DNA of 18,667 nucleotides from Shimia_B sp039198835 (lineage in GTDB: Bacteria > Pseudomonadota > Alphaproteobacteria > Rhodobacterales > Rhodobacteraceae): NCBI GenBank assembly GCA_039198835.1, contig JBCCTH010000030.1:1-18667 (forward strand). Reading direction: 5' to 3'. The notes under the pieces were generated by a model. It was not told where the DNA came from and made no database searches. It saw nothing but the letters and a program-made list of their open reading frames with translations. Of the stretch, positions 14,959-18,667 are shown in pieces (positions within the stretch are counted from its first letter, which is position 1; each line of letters starts with the position of its first letter). The translations under genes and the position numbers were made by a program.

Positions 14959-15839
14959 CCCTTGCTGACGCCGACACCGCAGCGCGCGAAACAAAGACGA
15001 AAGCCGATGCAGGGCCCATGTTCGACGCCGATGAAGAGCGGCGCGCCCGGCGAAAACGCACGGAAGAAATAGCGAAATATCTCATCCCCATGGCGGTGAT
15101 GATTGCCGCGATCTGGTATTGGGACAGGCTCGTCGTCTGGAATGAGATCGAGCCCTATATCCTGCCGCGCCCCGGGCTCGTTTTGCAAACCCTCTTTGAA
15201 GATTGGGGCACGCTCTCGACATCGCTTTTGGTCACGCTTCAGATCACCGGCATGGCGCTCGCTGTTGCCGTCATCGGCGGCGTGGGTCTTGCTGTGATCT
15301 TCGCTTTGTCGCGCTATGCGGAGATGTCTTTTTCGCCCTTCGCTGTGATTTTGCAGGTGACGCCCATCGTCTCGATCGCGCCGCTGATCTTCATCTACAT
15401 CGAAAACCGGCTCATCGGGCTGTTGCTCTGCGCCTGGATCGTGGCGTTCTTTCCGATCCTGGCCAACACGACGCTCGGTCTAAAATCGACCGATCACAAC
15501 CTCACCGACCTCTTCACGATTTACAAAGCCAACCGTTGGCAGCGGCTCGTTCACCTGCAATTGCCCTCAGCGCTGCCCTACTTTCTGGGGGGTCTCAAGA
15601 TCGCGGGTGGGTTGGCGCTCATCGGGGCGGTCGTGGCGGAATATGTCGCGGGGACAGGGGGGATCGGGTCAGGGCTGGCCTTCCGCATCCTTGAGGCGGG
15701 CTATAGGCTTCAGATCCCACGCATGTTCGCGGCCTTGATCCTCATCGCGATCACTGGTGTGATCATTTACGCCACGACGTCGATCATCTCGCATCTGGCG
15801 TTGCGCAAGTGGCATGAGTCTGCGCTCAAGCGGGAGTAA
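14955..15839 (+). CDS. ABC transporter permease, SsuC/TauC-like
   Basis: A 294-residue inner-membrane protein of the BPD_transp_1 family, expected to work as a homodimer with the adjacent ATPase. A charged cytoplasmic N-terminus of about 40 residues (ADEERRARRKRTEEI) precedes the first membrane segment (about 42-58). Five more hydrophobic segments follow. The ATPase-contact loop reads YKANRWQRLVHLQLPSALPY, with the conserved G after it, and matches the EAA-loop consensus although the EAA letters themselves are not kept. EYVAGTGGIGSGL is typical of this permease group. ATG 14955 overlaps the ATPase stop, with GGAGG eight bases upstream. A longer frame opening at 14868 lies inside the ATPase gene and is rejected. 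The amidohydrolase gene begins two bases downstream. Confidence 0.95.
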   Translation: MTLADADTAARETKTKADAGPMFDADEERRARRKRTEEIAKYLIPMAVMIAAIWYWDRLVVWNEIEPYILPRPGLVLQTLFEDWGTLSTSLLVTLQITGMALAVAVIGGVGLAVIFALSRYAEMSFSPFAVILQVTPIVSIAPLIFIYIENRLIGLLLCAWIVAFFPILANTTLGLKSTDHNLTDLFTIYKANRWQRLVHLQLPSALPYFLGGLKIAGGLALIGAVVAEYVAGTGGIGSGLAFRILEAGYRLQIPRMFAALILIAITGVIIYATTSIISHLALRKWHESALKRE

Positions 15840-15841
15840 GA

Positions 15842-17131
15842 ATGGATTTCAAGGCGCTGCCCGATGCCGGCACTGGCTCCCGAGCCATCCGGCTCGAAGA
15901 CGTGTCGATACCCGGCTGTTTGATCGGGTCTGAAGACAGCCTTGTAAGGCGTGACATCACGCTCGCCGATGGCAAGATCAGCGATGTCGCGCCCGAAGAG
16001 AGCGTGGCGATGGGCGGAGCGATGGTTTTCCCCTGTTTCGTTGACATGCACACGCATCTCGACAAAGCGCAGATCTGGAACCGAACGCCCAACCCTGACG
16101 GGACATTCCTTGGCGCGCTCGAAGCGGTTCGCGATGATAAGCCGGGCCGCTGGGACCGCGCTGATCTTATGCCGCGCATGTCGTTCGCGCTGCGCAGCGC
16201 TTTTGCGCACGGCACAAGCGCCATTCGCACGCATCTCGATTATGTCGGCGATCTCGGGGCGGCGGCGATCTCTTGGGAGGTGTTTTCAGACTTGCGTGAG
16301 GCCTGGGCGGGCCGGATCGATCTTCAGGCCGCGGCGCTCACCATCGGTGAGCTTTGCGAGGAGGCGGGCGGCCTTGCGCGCTGCGCTGATCTGGTGGCCC
16401 GGCACAACGCGACGCTGGGCATGGTGAGCTACCCTGATCCGCGCCTGCGCGGCTGGCTTTCAAGCTACATCGCCGCGGCAGCCGAGCGCGGGCTCGACCT
16501 CGATTTTCACACCGATGAGACGATGGACCCCGAAGTCAACACACTCAAGGATATCGCGGAGCTCGTGCTTGAGCATGGCTTTGAAGGCAAGGTGGTCGTT
16601 GGCCATGTCTGCTCGCTTTCGACGATGCCCGAAGAGGAAGCGCTCGCGACGCTCGATCTCGTCGCCCGCGCCGGGCTTCATGTGGTGAGCCTGCCGATGT
16701 GCAATCTCTATCTGCAAGATCGCCACGCCGCGCGCACGCCGCGCAATCGGGGGATCACGCTCGTTCACGAGATGAAAGCGCGCGGCATCAATGTGAGCTT
16801 TGCCTCAGACAACACGCGCGATCCGTTTTATGCCTATGGCGACATGGACATGCTCGAGGTCATGCGCGAGGCTACGCGCATCGGCCATATCGACCATTCC
16901 GAGGCTGATTGGGCGCAAGCCTTTCTTGGCAATCCCGCGCTGGCCTGTGAGTTTGCGCAGCCGAGCCTTGCTCTGGGCGCGCCCGCCGATCTTGTGATAT
17001 GCAAGGCGCGGACCTGGACAGAACTCTTCGCACGCCCCCAATCCGACCGCATCGTTCTGCGAGATGGCCGCGCCATTGACAGAACGCTGCCCGATTTCGC
17101 CGAACTTGACCCGCTTATGGAGCCGCTATGA
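15842..17131 (+). CDS. Cytosine-deaminase-family amidohydrolase (CodA-like), substrate unknown
   Basis: A 429-residue cytoplasmic metal-dependent hydrolase resembling E. coli CodA. Metal ligands are H70 and H72 (DMHTHLDKA), H223 (DFHTDE), H255 (GHVCSLS) and D323 (ASDNTRDPF). The proton-shuttle Glu of CodA (E217) is E226, and Q162 in IDLQ matches the CodA pyrimidine-contacting Gln156. The CodA residue after the metal Asp (Asp314) is Asn324 here, so the ring substituent recognised is probably not identical to cytosine. NLYLQDRH and RRGIT-like RNRGIT also match CodA. The family includes cytosine, isoguanine, creatinine and isopropylammelide hydrolases. The gene starts two bases after the permease and overlaps the FAD-oxidase start by ATGA, so it belongs to an uptake-plus-degradation operon. 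ATG 15842 is well placed; an AAGCGGGAGTAAG purine stretch lies just upstream. Confidence 0.93.
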   Translation: MDFKALPDAGTGSRAIRLEDVSIPGCLIGSEDSLVRRDITLADGKISDVAPEESVAMGGAMVFPCFVDMHTHLDKAQIWNRTPNPDGTFLGALEAVRDDKPGRWDRADLMPRMSFALRSAFAHGTSAIRTHLDYVGDLGAAAISWEVFSDLREAWAGRIDLQAAALTIGELCEEAGGLARCADLVARHNATLGMVSYPDPRLRGWLSSYIAAAAERGLDLDFHTDETMDPEVNTLKDIAELVLEHGFEGKVVVGHVCSLSTMPEEEALATLDLVARAGLHVVSLPMCNLYLQDRHAARTPRNRGITLVHEMKARGINVSFASDNTRDPFYAYGDMDMLEVMREATRIGHIDHSEADWAQAFLGNPALACEFAQPSLALGAPADLVICKARTWTELFARPQSDRIVLRDGRAIDRTLPDFAELDPLMEPL

Positions 17132-18540
17132 ACATCGATGCAGCCATTGCCGCCCTTGAGGAAAAGGGCATCAAAACCGTGACCCGCCCGGCCGCTGTCA
17201 AACAGCGCTCGCGCGATTACTTCTGGTATTCGCCGGTTTTGAAAGACCGCCTTGACCATGTCACTGCTGATTTCCTTTGCATCCCGGAAAGCGAGGAGCA
17301 GGTCATCGAGATTTTGCGCGTCTGCTATGCCCATGATGTGCCTGTGACGACGCGGGGCGCGGGGACAGGCAATTATGGCCAGGCGATGCCGCTGGCGGGC
17401 GGCTGCGTGATGCATGTGGCCAAGATGAATAGGGTCAAAGAGATCCATCCCGGGCGTGTGATCTGTGAGCCCGGCGTGTTGCTCAAGGATATCGATGCGA
17501 CCTGCATCGCCGATAGCGGGCAAGAGATCAGGATGTTCAGCTCGACCTGGTCAACCGCCACCATCGGCGGGTTTATCGCGGGCGGCTCGGGGGGCGTTGG
17601 CTCGATCCGCTGGGGCTCGCTACGCGATCCGGGCAATATTATCCGCTTGCGCGTCGTGACGATGGAAGAAGAGCCCCGCGTTCTCGAGATCACGGGCGAT
17701 GATCTGCACCGCGTCTCTCATGCGTATGGCACGAACGGCATTATCACCGAGATCGAGATCCCGCTCGCGCCCGCCTATGATTGGGAGCACATCTTTGTCA
17801 CCTTCTCTGACTTCGATGAGGCGCTGCGCTATTCCTACGATCTGGCCTGTTGCGACGGTCTGCTGCTCAAGCTCGCCTCGGTCTATGAAGCGCCCATCAC
17901 CGAGAAATATTTTAGCAAGATCGCGCCCCATACCGCGCCGGGCGATGTTCTTGTCGGGCTCATGGTCGCGCCGCAGTCAATGCCGGGATGGGAGACATTC
18001 ACAAGCGCCTGGGAGGGCGCGCACGTGATCTACCAGAGCTCCAAAAGCACCTGGGAAGAAGACCCGGGCCATGCTTTCGAATATGGTTGGAACCACACAA
18101 CGCTGCGCGCGCTTCAGGTCGATCCCGCCATCACTTACCTCCAGATCGCCTATGGCAACGAAGACCCGATCCCGCTCGTGCGGAAGATCCGCGGCCTTTT
18201 GAGCCCCGAATGCCTCCAGCACATCGAGGTGACGCGGATGAATGGCAAGGTCCAGCTTGGTGGTCTGACGCTCGTTAACTTCACCAGCGAGGCGCGGCTC
18301 GACGAGATCATCGCGATCCACGAGGAAAACGGCGCGATGAACTTCAACCCGCATCGCTACACGCTCGAAGAGGGCGGCAGGCAGGCCGTCGATGAGCGCC
18401 AGCTTGAATTCAAGCGCGAGGCTGATCCGAAAGGCCTTCTGAACCCCGGTAAAATGATCACGTGGGATGACCCGGATTGGGCCTATGACCGGATGTATGA
18501 CTGGCCCGGCCTCCAAGCGCCCAAGACAGCCGCCGAATAA
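17128..18540 (+). CDS. FAD-binding oxidase/dehydrogenase, GlcD/VAO family
   Basis: A 470-residue flavoprotein of the PCMH/VAO family (GlcD, D-lactate dehydrogenase and relatives). The FAD diphosphate loop is TTRGAGTGNYGQAMP (74-88), preceded by VTADFLCIPESEEQVIEIL, the usual start of the FAD_binding_4 domain. TWSTATIGGFIAGGSGGVGS (about 140-159) is the second FAD-contact loop. GTNGIITEIEIPL follows. The C-terminus has DPKGLLNPGKM, the FAD-oxidase C-domain signature. Family members oxidise hydroxy acids or other C-H/C-OH groups; the substrate here is unknown and no HLCHE-type covalent flavin site was found. Its start overlaps the amidohydrolase stop, so it probably acts on the hydrolysis product or on the same compound. 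The next gene starts two bases later and encodes a flavodoxin-fold reductase that may share its electrons. Confidence 0.93.
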   Translation: MNIDAAIAALEEKGIKTVTRPAAVKQRSRDYFWYSPVLKDRLDHVTADFLCIPESEEQVIEILRVCYAHDVPVTTRGAGTGNYGQAMPLAGGCVMHVAKMNRVKEIHPGRVICEPGVLLKDIDATCIADSGQEIRMFSSTWSTATIGGFIAGGSGGVGSIRWGSLRDPGNIIRLRVVTMEEEPRVLEITGDDLHRVSHAYGTNGIITEIEIPLAPAYDWEHIFVTFSDFDEALRYSYDLACCDGLLLKLASVYEAPITEKYFSKIAPHTAPGDVLVGLMVAPQSMPGWETFTSAWEGAHVIYQSSKSTWEEDPGHAFEYGWNHTTLRALQVDPAITYLQIAYGNEDPIPLVRKIRGLLSPECLQHIEVTRMNGKVQLGGLTLVNFTSEARLDEIIAIHEENGAMNFNPHRYTLEEGGRQAVDERQLEFKREADPKGLLNPGKMITWDDPDWAYDRMYDWPGLQAPKTAAE

Positions 18541-18542
18541 AG

Positions 18543-18667
18543 ATGCCGCGCGCTCATGTGATTTTCGCCCACCCCGTGCCCGAGAGCCTCAACGCGGCGG
18601 CGTATGGCGTCGTCGTTGAGACGCTCAAAAAGAAGGGGTGGGACGTAGATGATTGTGATCTCTACGC
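18543..18667 (+). CDS. NAD(P)H-dependent oxidoreductase/quinone reductase, flavodoxin-like fold (partial, C-terminus beyond window)
   Basis: Only the first 41 codons are in the window: MPRAHVIFAHPVPESLNAA, then YGVVVETLKKKGWDVDDCDLYA. AHPxPxSLNAA with the following helix and the VxxxDLYA strand is the N-terminal FMN-binding pattern of the NQO1/MdaB/YwrO family (Flavodoxin_2). These enzymes reduce quinones or flavin substrates with NAD(P)H. ATG 18543 lies two bases after the FAD-oxidase stop, so this is the sixth visible gene of the catabolic operon. Confidence 0.85.
   Translation, partial: MPRAHVIFAHPVPESLNAAAYGVVVETLKKKGWDVDDCDLY

Noticed and set aside
1..18667. Search by eye for CRISPR arrays, tRNA, rRNA and riboswitches
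   Set aside because: No regularly spaced repeats, no tRNA-like TTCGAATC arm with an acceptor stem, and no riboswitch core noticed.

Overview
The window is high-GC DNA with tightly packed genes, short operons and GTG as well as ATG starts. It looks like an alphaproteobacterial chromosome, most likely Rhodobacterales. That placement rests on gene style, a Rhizobium/Rhodopseudomonas-type malonyl-CoA synthetase and a Rhodobacteraceae-like intergenic repeat. It is an inference, not a database result.

Layout. At 1-851 (minus) lies the N-terminal part of a formylglycine-generating-enzyme (SUMF1) family protein, divergent from glmM (959-2299), the phosphoglucosamine mutase of UDP-GlcNAc synthesis. 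Next comes a three-gene, closely spaced unit (2390-4622): an RmlB-like protein, a small unknown protein with a textbook Shine-Dalgarno, and an RmlA-like protein. Both Rml homologues keep the family fold signatures but have lost essentially every catalytic residue, so they look like a paired set of pseudoenzymes. This is the most unusual thing in the window.

A gene-poor stretch (4623-6837) follows. It holds GC-rich hairpins, a Rhodobacteraceae-like intergenic repeat and a badly decayed IS5-type transposase relic (about 5686-6172). After it come an MFS transporter (6838-8124), an intact UDP-glucose 4-epimerase galE (8290-9318), an acetolactate-synthase-like ThDP enzyme (9370-11013) and matB (11018-12541). 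The last three run in one direction with short gaps and may be co-transcribed. A Rid-family protein lacking the canonical RidA arginine (12546-12935, minus) converges on matB with 4 bases between the genes.

From 13163 to the window end is one compact operon: an NMT1/THI5-like periplasmic binding protein, an SsuB/TauB-like ATPase, a permease, a cytosine-deaminase-family amidohydrolase, a GlcD-like FAD oxidase and the start of a flavodoxin-fold quinone reductase. Gaps are 2-3 bases or ATGA-type overlaps. It reads as an uptake-and-catabolism cassette for a small, probably nitrogen-containing heterocyclic compound whose identity the sequence does not reveal. The divergent Rid gene shares its upstream region, where a 17-base near-perfect direct repeat may be a regulatory site.
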